Under the pieces are notes generated by a model. It did no database searches. It was not told the DNA's origin and was given only the letters and a program-made list of their open reading frames with translations. Of a stretch of DNA of 5,179 nt, positions 1 to 5,179 are shown in pieces; within the stretch, counting starts at the first letter, position 1, and every line of letters begins with the position of its first letter. The position numbers were made by a program, and so were the translations under genes. Origin of the DNA: Halovivax sp. (GTDB lineage: Archaea; Halobacteriota; Halobacteria; Halobacteriales; Natrialbaceae); the NCBI GenBank assembly GCA_007135505.1, contig SLIS01000464.1, forward strand, positions 1 through 5,179. Reading direction: 5' to 3'.

Positions 1-144
1 CCCGACCATGAACGCGGAGATGCCAAGCACTTCCCCGAGATTTGGCAAGATGGGAAAGACGACGCCGCCTCCGAATCCCACGAAGAAGGTACTGGCGACG
101 ACAGCGAAGACAATCCGTCGAGAACGCCCGTTCGTCGAATCCAT
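1..144 (-). CDS. MFS transporter, N-terminal fragment
   Basis: The reverse strand encodes 48 residues from an ATG at 142-144, in frame to the window edge, so the rest of the gene lies to the left. A short basic N-terminus (TNGRSRR, residues 4-10) is followed by a hydrophobic segment at about residues 11-32 rich in Val, Phe and Gly (FVGFGGGVVFPILPNLG), then GISAFMVG. A positively charged start, a first membrane helix with a Gly-rich centre and the FPxLPxLGxxLGIS pattern are typical of helix 1 in haloarchaeal major facilitator superfamily transporters, which move small solutes across the cytoplasmic membrane. Substrate and direction cannot be told from this fragment. GAGGA abuts the ATG too closely to act as a ribosome binding site, and a TATA-like box lies about 23 bases upstream, so a leaderless start fits. 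Family is fairly sure; function is not. Confidence 0.8.
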   Translation of the reverse strand, partial: MDSTNGRSRRIVFAVVASTFFVGFGGGVVFPILPNLGEVLGISAFMVG

Positions 145-162
145 TCCTCAACTACTTCGAAT

Positions 163-170
163 CGATATAG
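163..170 (-). promoter_or_regulatory. TATA-like box for the MFS gene
   Basis: The reverse strand reads CTATATCG, centred about 23 bases before the ATG at 144. This is close to the spacing at which an archaeal TATA box would place transcription start at or next to the start codon. The assignment rests on sequence and position only. Confidence 0.4.
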
Positions 171-428
171 GTAGTCTCCCGCATTTGCTCTTGACTCTTG
201 CGAACCCGGAATGAAAATCTCCGTCCGACCGTCGGTCACGTCCGGAACGAGTGAACACGTACCGTCGTCCTGTCGTCGCCAGTACCCTCGACATCCCTAT
301 CCACGCGAGCGGCCAGCGAAGCGATCTGACGTGGGACGAATAACGTATCCCTCGTCGCCGCGAGGCGGACTATGGACTCGTCGCTGGCTGACGAACGCTA
401 TCGGTGGCACCGACGGCCGTGAGGAAAC

Positions 429-462
429 CCCGATCGGTTTCCGCCGGAACAGACCGATCGGG
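429..462 (-). terminator. Strong hairpin downstream of mat, possible terminator
   Basis: A perfect 10-base inverted repeat, CCCGATCGGT (429-438) and ACCGATCGGG (453-462), encloses a second small stem, TTCC (439-442) with GGAA (446-449). It starts about 56 bases beyond the mat stop. On the minus strand it is followed by GTTTCC, only weakly T-rich. Archaeal terminators usually depend on T-tracts, so this may be a terminator, an mRNA 3'-end stabiliser or a protein-binding site. The structure is clear; the role is inferred. Confidence 0.35.
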
Positions 463-517
463 ACGCCAGGTCCAGGACGAAGCCTGTGACCGACGTTGGG
501 TACGCCAGGGGTACCGA

Positions 518-1726
518 TCAGAACGTCGTGAGTTCGCCGTCGATCACGCGCTTCGTGAGGGTCGACACGTCGGCCAGTTCGCGGTCGACGATCGACTCGA
601 TCTGTGCGTCGACGTCGGCTATCGAAACGCCGTCGTCAGTGATGACGTGGACGTCGGCGACGTGTGGATGGTCGATCGGTCGACCGATCTGGCTGAGCAG
701 GCGAACCCGAAGGTCAGAGACACCCTCGACTTCGTCGACGATCGCCCGAGCGATCTCCGTCGAGAGCAGGTTGTATATCTTGCCGATGTGGTTGACGGGA
801 TTCTTTCCGCTCGTCGCCTCCATCGACATCGATCTGTTGGGCGTGATGAGTCCGTTAGCCCGGTTACCGCGACCGACGGAACCGTCGTCACCCTGCTCGG
901 CAGACGTCCCCGTGACGGTGAGGTAGATCGACCCCGCTTCGTAGTCGTCGGCGGTGTTGACGTGGACCCGAACGTCGCGGTCGGTGTGTTCGGTCGCGAC
1001 CGTCGTTACGAAGTCGCGAACCCGGGAGACGGCGTCCCGGTAGACGTCCATGTCCGGCACGTGTTCGTCGATCATCGCCGCGGCCACGGTGACGTCGATC
1101 TCGTCGCCCTCGCGCTTGCCCATGATCTTCACGTCGGCGCCGAGTTCCGGATTGTTCGCCGCGTACTCACCGGTCAGACGCCGTTCGGCGTCGCGGACGA
1201 TGCGCTCGGTCTCCGAAAGCGGCGCGTGTCCAACGCCGTAACTCGTGTCGTTGGCCATCGGAACTGGAACCTCGTCGTCCTCGCCGAAAACGTCCTGGAG
1301 GTCACCGCTTCCCTCGCCGAGTTTGACGTCGACGATCACGTCCTCCCCGAACGTGAGCCCTGGAATCGTCTCGGCGAGGTACTCGCGCGCGGCCCGGAGG
1401 GCGATTGTCTCCGTGGGGATCGTCTGACCCTCGTAGTGTTTGGTCGCCCGGCCGACGATCAGAATGTAAATCGGGTCGATGACTTCGCCCCCGCCGAACG
1501 CGGGCGCCGCTTCCCCGGCGACGAGCTGTGTCTCGTCGGTATTGAAGTGCAAGATGGTTCCGACGCGATCGAGGTACTCCCGTGCGAGCGCCTGCGAGAC
1601 GTGCTCGGCGATACCGTCACAGATCGAGTCGGGGTGGCCGATACCCTTTCGCTCGACGATTTCGATCTCCTGATCCTCGACGGCTCGTCGCTCGAACGGC
1701 TCGACGCGTATGTTCCGGTCGGTCAT
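518..1726 (-). CDS. mat: Methionine adenosyltransferase (S-adenosylmethionine synthetase), archaeal type
   Basis: The 402-residue product makes S-adenosylmethionine from methionine and ATP, releasing phosphate and pyrophosphate, in the cytoplasm. It belongs to the archaeal MAT family, which is very divergent from bacterial and eukaryotic MetK, and its length is normal for that family. Visible family blocks are ERKGIGHPDSICDGIAE (residues 25-41), the glycine-rich LGEGSGDLQDVFG (136-148), and a long conserved stretch at 273-319 containing GTSAEQGDDGSVGRGNRANG, TPNRSMSMEATSGKNP and NHIGKIYN, likely part of the nucleotide and phosphate site. The ATG at 1724-1726 leaves a normal N-terminus (MTDRNIRVEP) and has a TATA-like box about 30 bases upstream but no Shine-Dalgarno, so a leaderless message is likely. 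It has its own promoter 126 bases after cyaB and is probably monocistronic. No truncation or frameshift is seen. A 455-codon ORF on the opposite strand is a shadow. Confidence 0.97.
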   Translation of the reverse strand: MTDRNIRVEPFERRAVEDQEIEIVERKGIGHPDSICDGIAEHVSQALAREYLDRVGTILHFNTDETQLVAGEAAPAFGGGEVIDPIYILIVGRATKHYEGQTIPTETIALRAAREYLAETIPGLTFGEDVIVDVKLGEGSGDLQDVFGEDDEVPVPMANDTSYGVGHAPLSETERIVRDAERRLTGEYAANNPELGADVKIMGKREGDEIDVTVAAAMIDEHVPDMDVYRDAVSRVRDFVTTVATEHTDRDVRVHVNTADDYEAGSIYLTVTGTSAEQGDDGSVGRGNRANGLITPNRSMSMEATSGKNPVNHIGKIYNLLSTEIARAIVDEVEGVSDLRVRLLSQIGRPIDHPHVADVHVITDDGVSIADVDAQIESIVDRELADVSTLTKRVIDGELTTF

Positions 1727-1750
1727 TGGTGGCGAGTTACGGTGGACCGG

Positions 1751-1760
1751 TTCTATAACT
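1751..1760 (-). promoter_or_regulatory. TATA-like box for mat
   Basis: The reverse strand reads AGTTATAGAA, centred about 30 bases before the mat ATG. It is AT-rich within GC-rich surroundings. Position and composition fit a haloarchaeal TATA box driving a leaderless or nearly leaderless mRNA. Confidence 0.5.
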
Positions 1761-1852
1761 TGCGAAAATGAGTTTCGAGTCAGAGATTACTGAGCGCTCC
1801 GTCCGGAGTTGGGATCCGCCACGTCACGGGAACGTTCGACCGAGCCGTCGTT

Positions 1853-2395
1853 TCATTGCGTCCGCTCGAGTTTCATTCCGAGATACGACGTCCGAACTTG
1901 CTCGGACGGATCGAGACCTAGTCGCTCGAGGACGTCGTATATCTCCGATCTGACGGCCGAAATGTCGTCCTCCGGGGCGAGTCGTTCGACCTCCACGTAC
2001 TCACCCACGTCCGCGACGTCGTCGAGCGAGACCGTGAGGTCCCCCAGGGCGTACCGGTCGCGCTCCTTCCGAACGGTGGCTGCCGGATCAAATCCGAGTC
2101 GATCGAGGAGCTTCTTCGCCGCGCCGGCGTCCGTCAGACCGGTTTCGAACTCCTCTCTCGTCTTCGACTGCGAGTCGACCAGCGGGCCCTTGTAGGTCAA
2201 CTCGACTCGTTCGTCACCCTCGCTGCGCTCGCGGCGAAGTCTCAACGCCTCGTCGGTCGACTCGAACGATCGATGCGGTGCGTCGTAGTACGTGTCGATC
2301 TGGACGACGCGGCCTATCGCCGTCGCTCCCAGCGCCTCGAGTCGCTCACGGACCCGATCGTGTGCGGCCGGAAGCTTCACCTCCACTTCGTACAT
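1853..2395 (-). CDS. cyaB: CYTH-domain protein, CyaB / class IV adenylate cyclase type
   Basis: The 180-residue product is a complete CYTH domain, the triphosphate tunnel fold shared by CyaB adenylate cyclases and thiamine triphosphatases. The signature ExExK is at residues 3-7 (EVEVK). Other tunnel-lining charges are in expected order: TYYD (35-38), LRLRR (51-55), ELTYKG (65-70), TREEFE (79-84), RKERDRY (109-115), SLDDVADVGEYVEVE (123-137) and the C-terminal TSYLGMKLE (169-177). Enzymes of this fold bind a nucleoside or inorganic triphosphate with divalent metal and either cyclise ATP or hydrolyse triphosphate; which applies here cannot be decided from sequence, so the cyclase name is conventional. 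The ATG at 2393-2395 puts ExExK at the very N-terminus as usual, supporting this start. There is no Shine-Dalgarno, and a weak TATA-like box lies about 29 bases upstream. The gene is divergent from the FKBP gene. Confidence 0.9.
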   Translation of the reverse strand: MYEVEVKLPAAHDRVRERLEALGATAIGRVVQIDTYYDAPHRSFESTDEALRLRRERSEGDERVELTYKGPLVDSQSKTREEFETGLTDAGAAKKLLDRLGFDPAATVRKERDRYALGDLTVSLDDVADVGEYVEVERLAPEDDISAVRSEIYDVLERLGLDPSEQVRTSYLGMKLERTQ

Positions 2396-2419
2396 ACCCC
2401 CGTTTCGAAGATGAGCGAC

Positions 2420-2428
2420 AAGTATCGC
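2420..2428 (-). promoter_or_regulatory. Weak TATA-like box for cyaB
   Basis: The reverse strand reads GCGATACTT, centred about 29 bases upstream of the cyaB ATG. It is a poor match to TTTAWA but is at the spacing seen for the other genes here. The tandem repeat at 2457-2492 lies just upstream of it. Confidence 0.35.
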
Positions 2429-2456
2429 ACGTTCTGATCGGGCCGACCGCGTTCGG

Positions 2457-2492
2457 GATTGCGTGTTCTCACGCTTGATTACGTGTGCTCAC
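2457..2492. repeat. Two 16-base near-identical direct repeats at 20-base spacing
   Basis: GATTGCGTGTTCTCAC (2457-2472) and GATTACGTGTGCTCAC (2477-2492) match at 14 of 16 bases. Their starts are exactly 20 bases apart, about two helical turns, so both would face the same side of the DNA. They lie some 30-65 bases upstream of the cyaB TATA-like box, on the far side from the gene. This layout suits a paired activator or repressor site, but no regulator is known from the sequence. Confidence 0.5.
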
Positions 2493-2530
2493 CGGGTACA
2501 CGATAGCCGGATGGACGATCGTACTCGGGA

Positions 2531-2542
2531 CTGATCGATCAG
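2531..2542. repeat. 12-base perfect palindrome
   Basis: CTGATCGATCAG reads the same on both strands. GATC- and CGATCG-rich palindromes are common by chance in haloarchaeal DNA (another, CGATCGCGATCG, is at 3838-3849), so a regulatory role is only a possibility. Confidence 0.25.
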
Positions 2543-2610
2543 AGACAGATCGAGCGCCCACGTGGTCGTTCGATGCGACAATAACGGATTCGTCGAGTGC
2601 GAACCGCCAG

Positions 2611-2630
2611 CGTGTCTCGAAACGGACACG
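2611..2630. repeat. Inverted repeat upstream of the FKBP gene
   Basis: CGTGTC (2611-2616) and GACACG (2625-2630) form a perfect 6-base inverted repeat with an 8-base spacer, centred about 100 bases upstream of the FKBP TATA box. It is shaped like a dimeric regulator site, but this distance is long for archaeal repression. Function is speculative. Confidence 0.25.
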
Positions 2631-2715
2631 TTACCTCGATTTCATGCTCGAACGCTCCTGCTGATCGACTGGACGGGGACGGTGACGAACCGGGCCTCGC
2701 GGGGACAAAACGTGT

Positions 2716-2725
2716 TCCTTAAATG
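2716..2725 (+). promoter_or_regulatory. TATA box for the FKBP gene
   Basis: TCCTTAAATG contains TTAAA at 2719-2723, centred 27 bases before the ATG at 2748. This is one of the best TATA matches in the window. It supports 2748 as the start, because the longer in-frame version would place the promoter inside the coding region. Confidence 0.6.
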
Positions 2726-2747
2726 TAGACGGCGGGACGTACAACGT

Positions 2748-3755
2748 ATGACCGAGGAAGAGGAGGCCGAAGCAGACGCACCGGCCGATGACGTCGAACC
2801 GAGCACGCCAGACGAGGACGAACCGGACGCCGACGCGGAATCGGCCGAGACGGAAGACGGGCTCGGACCGGGCGACTTCGTCGAGGTCGCCTACACCGCG
2901 CGTACCGTCGAGGACGACCAGCTGGTCGACACGACGGACCAGGCGGTCGCCGACGAGGAAGGCATCGAGGTGGACCGCGAGTTCAAACCGCGAACCATCG
3001 TTCTGGGTGAAGGACACATCTTCGAGACCGTCGAGGAAGCAATCTACGGCGCCGGTGTCGGGGACGACGGAACGGTCACCGTCCCCGCCGAGGAAGCGTT
3101 CGGCACCTACGACCCGGACGCAGTCGAGACGATCAGCGCGGAGAAGATCGACGAGGACGACCGCTACCCCGGCGCGCAGGTTCAACTCGAGGGTCGAAAC
3201 GGATTCGTCGAGACGATCATCGGCGGCCGCGCACGCGTCGACTTCAATCATCCGCTCGCCGGCGAGGACGTCGAATACGAGTACGAAGTGCTGAGTACGG
3301 TCGACGACCGCGAGCAGCAGGCAGCGGGGCTGTTCGAGATGTACATCGACGTCGAGCCCGACCTCTGGATCGAGACTGACGAGGTCGAAGAGGAGGTCCT
3401 CGTCGAGCCCGACGACGATGACGAGGAAGACGACGAGGAAGCCGAACCGGAGTTCGAAACCGAAATCGTCGAGAAGGAAACTCTATACGTCGAGTCGACT
3501 CCACAGTTGACGATGAACCAGCAGTGGATGTTCTCGAAGCAGCAAATCGCCCAGGACGTTATCGACAAGGTCGGCGTCGACCGCGTCATCGTCCAGGACG
3601 TCATCGACGGCAGCGCCGGCATGGGAATGGGCATGCCCGGCATGATGGGTGGCATGGGAGGCGGTGAGGAGAGCGATCTCGAGGACGCCCTCGAAGACGC
3701 CGACATCGACGCCGACGAGATCGTCGAGGAACTCGAAGCCGACGTCGAAGAGTAA
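2748..3755 (+). CDS. slyD: Long SlyD-like FKBP peptidyl-prolyl cis-trans isomerase
   Basis: This 335-residue cytoplasmic folding helper is predicted to catalyse cis-trans isomerisation of proline peptide bonds and to bind unfolded chains. In order it has an acidic tail (residues 2-38); an FKBP domain (about 40-185) with GDFVEVAYTARTVEDDQLVDTT, LGEGHIFETVEEAIYG (87-101) and AFGTYDP (117-123); and an insert-in-flap domain ending in the SlyD-typical VDFNHPLAG (164-172). A C-terminal extension follows with a run of Asp and Glu (220-232), a conserved-looking MNQQWMFSKQQIAQDVIDKVGVDR block (256-279), a Met/Gly-rich stretch (289-306) and an acidic end. Val95 and Phe118 sit where human FKBP12 has Trp59 and Tyr82, as is usual in SlyD-like members. 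The ATG at 2748 is chosen over an upstream GTG (2562) because the TATA box is at 2719 and the acidic sequence begins there. The symbol slyD reflects homology; function in folding is inferred. Confidence 0.93.
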   Translation: MTEEEEAEADAPADDVEPSTPDEDEPDADAESAETEDGLGPGDFVEVAYTARTVEDDQLVDTTDQAVADEEGIEVDREFKPRTIVLGEGHIFETVEEAIYGAGVGDDGTVTVPAEEAFGTYDPDAVETISAEKIDEDDRYPGAQVQLEGRNGFVETIIGGRARVDFNHPLAGEDVEYEYEVLSTVDDREQQAAGLFEMYIDVEPDLWIETDEVEEEVLVEPDDDDEEDDEEAEPEFETEIVEKETLYVESTPQLTMNQQWMFSKQQIAQDVIDKVGVDRVIVQDVIDGSAGMGMGMPGMMGGMGGGEESDLEDALEDADIDADEIVEELEADVEE

Positions 3756-3759
3756 CGAG

Positions 3760-3781
3760 ACGACGGCCTCCGTTCGTTTTT
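3760..3781 (+). terminator. Hairpin plus T-tract terminator after the FKBP gene
   Basis: Five bases after the TAA, ACGACGG (3760-3766) can pair with CCGTTCGT (3770-3777) with one bulged T and a 3-base loop. It runs into TTTTT (3777-3781). A T-tract right after a stop is the main feature of archaeal termination, so this is a good candidate. Confidence 0.6.
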
Positions 3782-3978
3782 GAGTACCCCTGATGAGTCG
3801 TGTCGCTGCGGTTGTCGGCGGCCCGACGAGCGCCGTTCGATCGCGATCGGACCGAGCGCGATGAGGTCGATAATTCGAACTCGTCGGCTGGCCCGGACTG
3901 ACGAATCGGTGGAAATGCCGGCGAAGGCGCCACACCGGGCACTGACTGGCACGTTGCGTACCGATACCGACGTTCGAA

Positions 3979-3997
3979 GGATCGATCGGAACGATCC
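3979..3997 (-). terminator. Weak hairpin after the RecA-like gene
   Basis: GGATCG (3979-3984) and CGATCC (3992-3997) form a 6-base stem with a 7-base loop, beginning a few bases past the stop of the minus-strand gene at 4001. No T-tract follows on that strand, so termination here is uncertain. The remaining 3782-3978 holds nothing I recognise. Confidence 0.25.
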
Positions 3998-4000
3998 GGT

Positions 4001-4627
4001 TCAGGCGATGTCGCGGCTCGTATCGATCTCTACTTGATCCGCGAGTTCGAGTTTGATCCGCTCGGTCGGCGCGCCGCCCGCTCGGAACTTGGGAATAGTC
4101 AGGTAGTTTTCGAGTTCGGTTGGACCGACGGTCGTCTCCAGGTCGAAGACGGCGTCGACCATGTGCAGGGTCGTCGAGCGGTTCGGCGGCGTCGATTCGC
4201 CATCGAGACAGTGGAGAATTGCGATCGAGCCGGTTTCGAGCATCTGAGTCTTGAGATCCGAGAGGAACGTCCGGTAGGCGTCGAGGTCGGTCCGTTCGAG
4301 GACATCCATCGTGTCGATGATCAGATTTGCCCCATCGGGCAGCGCGCTCACCAGACGATGGGCGTCTTCGACCGGTTCGTTGCCCGTGACGTGTCTGACC
4401 GTTGGACTACCGACGCGCGCCTGGGACGATTCGATACTGTGTCGGATCTCGTCGTCGGATCGCTGGGTGGAGATGTAAAGCGTGCCGCGAGCAGCCGTCA
4501 GCTGGTAGAGGAGAAGTTCCGACTGGCTCGCCGGTGGGGCGGTGTAGGCGACGGTACAGCCAGGTGGTAAGCCACCCTCGAGCTTCCGGTCCAACACGTC
4601 GATACCAGTCTGTAGCCGACCTGCCAT
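4001..4627 (-). CDS. RecA/KaiC-fold protein with degenerate Walker A motif
   Basis: The 208-residue product resembles KaiC/Rad55-type RecA-fold proteins. It begins RLQTGIDVLDRKLEGGLPPGC (residues 4-24), as KaiC domains do. Where the P-loop GxxGxGKT should be, it has TAPPASQSE (29-37), so the glycines and catalytic Lys-Thr are gone. A Walker B-like strand NLIIDTMD (101-108) is kept, and the later GSIAILHCLD (133-142), LHMVDAVFDLE (154-164) and YLTIPKFRAGG (175-185) follow the KaiC strand order. Canonical ATP hydrolysis is unlikely; a structural or regulatory role is inferred, but no specific function can be named. The open frame extends back to 4825, but that part is Arg/Pro-rich, and the ATG at 4625-4627 gives the family-like N-terminus with a TATA-like box about 32 bases upstream. 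An ATG at 4660 is the alternative start. The gene converges on the FKBP gene and diverges from pyrB. Confidence 0.8.
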   Translation of the reverse strand: MAGRLQTGIDVLDRKLEGGLPPGCTVAYTAPPASQSELLLYQLTAARGTLYISTQRSDDEIRHSIESSQARVGSPTVRHVTGNEPVEDAHRLVSALPDGANLIIDTMDVLERTDLDAYRTFLSDLKTQMLETGSIAILHCLDGESTPPNRSTTLHMVDAVFDLETTVGPTELENYLTIPKFRAGGAPTERIKLELADQVEIDTSRDIA

Positions 4628-4656
4628 ACAGTCGTACGCAATTGGGAAGACCGCTC

Positions 4657-4662
4657 GCATAA
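4657..4662 (-). promoter_or_regulatory. TATA-like element for the RecA-like gene
   Basis: The reverse strand reads GAGTTATGCG around here, with TTATGC centred about 32 bases before the ATG at 4627. The match is modest, but the position supports 4627 rather than 4660 or 4825 as the start, since the 4660 ATG lies inside the box. Confidence 0.35.
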
Positions 4663-4807
4663 CTCTTTGCCTTCGAACGATCACCGCCGTACCGAATGCT
4701 GGTGGAGGGTCGGACCTCCGGGGAACACCGACGCGAGCAGCGTCGACGCCCGATCGGTACCTCGTGAACGGATCCTGTCGTCGTCTCGGCCGCCCGTGGA
4801 TGGGGAG

Positions 4808-4816
4808 ATTCAAGGG
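4808..4816 (+). promoter_or_regulatory. Possible weak promoter box for pyrB
   Basis: ATTCAAGGG, with TTCAAG at 4809-4814, is centred about 29 bases before the pyrB ATG. It is a poor TATA match but is at the usual spacing. The rest of the divergent spacer 4628-4840 shows only a small GGAGG/CCTCC inverted repeat (4704-4708/4715-4719). Confidence 0.25.
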
Positions 4817-4840
4817 GTATCGCACCGCCTACACGGATAG

Positions 4841-5179
4841 ATGCGCCACGGAAATCTCCTCACGAGCAAACAACTGTCGCGAGCGGACGTCGAGGCGGTC
4901 CTCGATCACGCCGCGGCGATCGCGTCCGACGACGTCAGTCTGGAGTCGAGTCACGCGGGAAAGCTGCTCGGGTTGCTGTTCTTCGAACCAAGCACCCGTA
5001 CGAAGATGAGTTTCGAGACGGCTATCAAACGACTGGGCGGCGACGTCGTCGACATGGGATCGGTCGAGTCCTCGAGCGTCAAGAAGGGTGAGAGCCTCGC
5101 CGATACGGTCCGGGTCATCGAAGGATACACCGACGCGATCGTGTTACGCCACCCGAAGCAGGGAGCCGCGAAGCTGGCG
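4841..5179 (+). CDS. pyrB: Aspartate carbamoyltransferase catalytic subunit, N-terminal part
   Basis: An ATG at 4841 opens 113 codons in frame to the window edge, with no stop. The product catalyses the second step of pyrimidine synthesis: carbamoyl phosphate plus aspartate gives N-carbamoyl-aspartate and phosphate. The carbamoyl-phosphate-binding domain is clear. [15 protein letters not shown] (residues 45-59) carries the STRT motif at 51-54 (E. coli Ser52-Thr55). [14 protein letters not shown] (76-89) holds the mobile-loop Ser and Lys (Ser78 and Lys82, matching E. coli Ser80 and Lys84). [11 protein letters not shown] (100-110) includes Arg103, matching E. coli Arg105. [18 protein letters not shown] is a normal start for this family. 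The aspartate domain lies outside the window. In archaea the regulatory subunit gene pyrI commonly follows, but this cannot be seen here. No Shine-Dalgarno is evident, so a leaderless start is likely. Confidence 0.96.
   Translation, partial: MRHGNLLTSKQLSRADVEAVLDHAAAIASDDVSLESSHAGKLLGLLFFEPSTRTKMSFETAIKRLGGDVVDMGSVESSSVKKGESLADTVRVIEGYTDAIVLRHPKQGAAKLA

Larger units (their letters stand above)
145..517. other. Intergenic spacer without a convincing gene
   Basis: This 373-base stretch lies between the mat stop and the MFS start, both on the minus strand. I find no tRNA, no repeat array and no ORF with a recognisable product. Short ORFs here (plus 211-489, 92 codons; minus 150-294, 48 codons) are rich in Arg, Pro and Ser, and unlike the acidic real genes nearby. 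The stretch contains one strong hairpin (429-462), a weak one at 499-515 right after the mat stop (GGTAC/GTACC), an 8-base inverted repeat 312-319/381-388, and the MFS promoter-like box at its left end. Confidence 0.55.
2396..2747. other. Divergent intergenic region between cyaB and the FKBP gene
   Basis: These 352 bases separate two divergent starts. An in-frame extension of the FKBP ORF back to a GTG at 2562 crosses the FKBP TATA box and reads as non-acidic, Cys- and Arg-containing sequence, so I treat it as non-coding. Besides promoter-like boxes for both genes, it contains a phased tandem repeat (2457-2492), a 12-base palindrome (2531-2542), an 8-base palindrome CCACGTGG (2558-2565) and an inverted repeat (2611-2630). 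No tRNA or recognised RNA is visible. Confidence 0.6.

Noticed and set aside
150..294. A 48-codon minus-strand ORF between mat and the MFS gene
   Set aside because: It has basic, Arg/Ser-rich composition unlike the neighbours, no recognised motif such as a zinc finger, and no good promoter box.
404..1771. A 455-codon plus-strand ORF covering the whole mat gene
   Set aside because: It is the mirror frame of a well-recognised gene in GC-rich DNA. Its translation has no family features and simply echoes the mat codon pattern.
1727..1852. A possible SAM riboswitch or leader ahead of mat
   Set aside because: The TATA-like box lies about 30 bases before the ATG, leaving no 5' leader long enough for a riboswitch, and SAM riboswitches are not typical of archaea.
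2562..2747. N-terminal extension of the FKBP gene from a GTG
   Set aside because: It spans the TATA box at 2719, lacks the acidic composition of the protein, and would add 62 residues before the normal acidic start.
3838..3849. Palindrome CGATCGCGATCG as a regulatory site
   Set aside because: It lies between convergent genes with no promoter nearby, and such CGATCG-rich palindromes arise easily in this base composition.
3248..3952. A 234-codon minus-strand ORF rich in Ser opposite the FKBP gene
   Set aside because: The Ser runs are the reverse complement of the Asp/Glu codons in the FKBP gene, so it is a shadow frame.
4628..4825. N-terminal extension of the RecA-like protein to an ATG at 4825
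   Set aside because: The added 66 residues are Arg/Pro-rich and not KaiC-like, and they would nearly reach the pyrB start. The ATG at 4627 gives the expected family N-terminus.

Overview
The window looks like ordinary chromosomal sequence from a halophilic archaeon (class Halobacteria). The DNA is GC-rich and the proteins are strongly acidic. Most gene starts have an AT-rich TATA-like box about 25-32 bases upstream and no usable Shine-Dalgarno sequence, as expected for leaderless transcripts. The gene families present include archaeal-type methionine adenosyltransferase, SlyD-like long FKBP, a CYTH/CyaB protein and a RecA/KaiC-fold protein with a decayed P-loop, and they also fit a haloarchaeon.

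Layout: 1-144 (minus) is the N-terminus of a major facilitator superfamily transporter that continues off the left edge. A 373-base spacer (145-517) follows, holding a strong hairpin that may terminate the upstream gene. 518-1726 (minus) is methionine adenosyltransferase (mat), and 1853-2395 (minus) is a CYTH-domain protein of the CyaB / class IV adenylate cyclase type. These three genes point the same way, but each has its own promoter-like box, so they are probably separate transcription units. A 352-base divergent spacer (2396-2747) holds two 16-base near-repeats spaced exactly 20 bases apart, plus small palindromes. 2748-3755 (plus) is a long SlyD-like FKBP prolyl isomerase with an acidic linker and a Met/Gly-rich tail, followed by a hairpin and T-tract terminator. 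It converges on 4001-4627 (minus), a RecA/KaiC-fold protein whose Walker A motif has lost its Gly, Lys and Thr. A 213-base divergent spacer separates that gene from 4841-5179 (plus), the N-terminal third of aspartate carbamoyltransferase (pyrB), cut by the right edge.

The genes do not form an evident pathway: they cover S-adenosylmethionine synthesis, pyrimidine synthesis, protein folding, a possible nucleotide or phosphate signalling enzyme, and transport. I see no tRNA, rRNA, CRISPR array, insertion sequence or attachment site, and no clear sign of an undescribed multi-gene system. The points most worth a second look are the phased repeat upstream of cyaB, the degenerate RecA-like protein, and the Met/Gly tail of the FKBP.
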